Assembly (NCBI RefSeq): GCF_027596085.1
Contig: NC_072464.1
Location: 13,892,124-13,956,123, forward strand
DNA: 64,000 bases
Reading direction: 5' to 3'
DNA from: Anoplopoma fimbria
Taxonomy: Eukaryota > Chordata > Actinopteri > Perciformes > Anoplopomatidae
A model generated the notes under the pieces. The model ran no database searches and was not told the DNA's origin. It was given only the letters and a program-made list of their open reading frames with translations. The position numbers and the translations under genes were made by a program. Positions 62,835-64,000 of this stretch are shown here, one piece after another. Position 1 is the stretch's first letter. Every line of letters begins with the position of its first letter.

Positions 62835-64000
62835 GACCCGACGTCAACCATGTTCAACAGATTAAAGCTCCAACATGTTAGAGCAATCAAAGACGAGCTC
62901 ATTGTAAGAGACAAGTATTTCAGCAATTGTTAAAGCAAGCACTTAACAACAGTTTAAACCTCTGTGAATCTTTTCTCATCTTAAGATAAGATAAGATAAT
63001 CCTTTATTAGTTAAATTTACAGGTTTACAGCAGCATAGAGGATAGTGCAAACAAGAGACATAGTAAAAAAACAAGATCAAAATAACTATTATAAATAAGC
63101 AAATGAGCAATAAAAAAACAGTAAAGAATCCACAGTAACTTAAATATTATATATACAGACAGAAACTATTATAACTATTGTATTGCACAGTGTATTTGTA
63201 TTGCAGAGGTTTTTTTAGTGTATTAAGTGACAGAAACTGGTGAAAAAGTGCCAATTATCATTTCTCAGAGCCCAATGCCACAGTCTTCAAATAGCTTGTT
63301 TTATCCAACCAGAATCAGTTTACCATAAAATAACACAAAATACCAAATTGATTATTTATAGTTGTTTGACTGGTAAACGATCTCACAACCTGAGATTGAA
63401 GGTTCTTTCTTAGACTTGGGAATTTGATACAAGAAGGCTTACTTGGTTACACCTCACTGCCTTTGTCATCAAATAGATTCATCACATAACATCCTGATTC
63501 TCACATTTAAATATGTTTCAAGTGATTATGTCATCAGAGCCCGACCACCAGTGAGAGAAGCACAGATAAAATGCTGAAAATGAATTATAGCAACATGTTT
63601 GGCAGAACATATTGTGCTCATTTGAAACCCTATTCTACAGGACATAGATTGTATGGTTCACAATAAGAAGCTAGTTGAAAAAAAAACAAGATTTTCTTGT
63701 CCATATAACATCTGTATCTCTATTTGACTGTCTCAAGCCTGGTTTGGTTATTCCTACATCAGGCTTAGTTTAGAATGAACTGAACTAATGTACTAAAGAA
63801 AGATCAGAGTTACTTCCCTCGCTGCTACATTAATGCAGGTTTAACAAAAGAGAAACTTAATGAACTCAACCAGCTGGACAACTTATTGTCTTGTGAAATA
63901 TGTTGATGAAGCTGTCTTCATCAAAGGATTACAACTTTTACAAGCACCCTCAAGGCTCTGAAAGGTGGTTTAAATTAATCTTGCGAAACTCTGTCCAGCT
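62835..64000 (+). other. wdsub1: wdsub1 intron 1 (continues past the window)
   Basis: AT-rich DNA with no exon recognised. It holds the second (GATAA)n-headed repeat copy. The second wdsub1 exon was not found before the window ends. Confidence 0.6.
62984..63190 (+). repeat. Interspersed repeat with (GATAA)n start, copy 2
   Basis: It starts with AAGATAAGATAAGATAATCC, then TTTATTAGTT, GGTTTACAGCAGCATAGAGG and ATAGTGCAAACAAGAGACAT, matching the copy at 43303 in order and orientation with many substitutions. Confidence 0.7.

Overview
This window is a stretch of AT-rich vertebrate nuclear DNA, almost certainly from a ray-finned fish. The reasons are spliced genes with long introns and GT-AG junctions, abundant (CA)n, (TA)n, (GATA)n and (AAT)n tracts, Tc1-like and hAT-like DNA transposon copies of teleost type, and proteins that match vertebrate families but differ clearly from the mammalian versions. 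There are no operons, CRISPR arrays or other prokaryotic features.

Three protein-coding genes lie head to tail on the + strand. (1) cd302 (4301-7221, six coding exons) encodes a type I membrane C-type lectin-like receptor of about 244 residues. (2) baz2b has a CpG-rich promoter and non-coding first exon near 15.35-15.67 kb, a probable second 5' UTR exon at 23.6 kb, and 37 coding exons from 39172 to 59889. It encodes a chromatin reader of about 2,210 residues with TAM/MBD-like, coiled-coil, DDT, WHIM/WSD, PHD and bromodomain parts, and its 3' UTR runs to about 61.03 kb. (3) wdsub1 has only its first coding exon here (62083-62506); the rest lies beyond the right edge. CD302, BAZ2B and WDSUB1 are neighbours in the same order and relative orientation on human chromosome 2q24, so this is a conserved syntenic block. 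Human MARCHF7, which sits between CD302 and BAZ2B, was not seen here.

Region by region: 1-4300 is non-coding left flank, possibly the 3' UTR of an upstream gene, with an unexplained GC-rich patch at 2.88-3.15 kb. Then come cd302 and its 3' UTR (to about 8.55 kb), and a 1,633-bp Tc1-like transposon (8615-10247) whose transposase gene is broken by one missing base. Next is a 5-kb intergenic spacer, then the baz2b promoter and two long 5' introns (15.7-39.2 kb) carrying microsatellites and several repeat remnants. The densely split baz2b coding region follows (39.2-59.9 kb), then a short spacer with a 228-bp Tc1-type MITE, and finally wdsub1 exon 1 with a 311-bp hAT-type MITE inserted next to its splice donor.

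The most notable observations are: an apparent one-base deletion in a C6 run that puts a stop codon between the PHD finger and bromodomain of baz2b; loss of both AT-hook cores next to the TAM domain; and a hAT MITE with a perfect 8-bp target duplication starting 9 bp after the wdsub1 exon 1 donor. I found no evidence of a wholly new multi-gene system; this looks like an ordinary, well-conserved gene neighbourhood with several local oddities.
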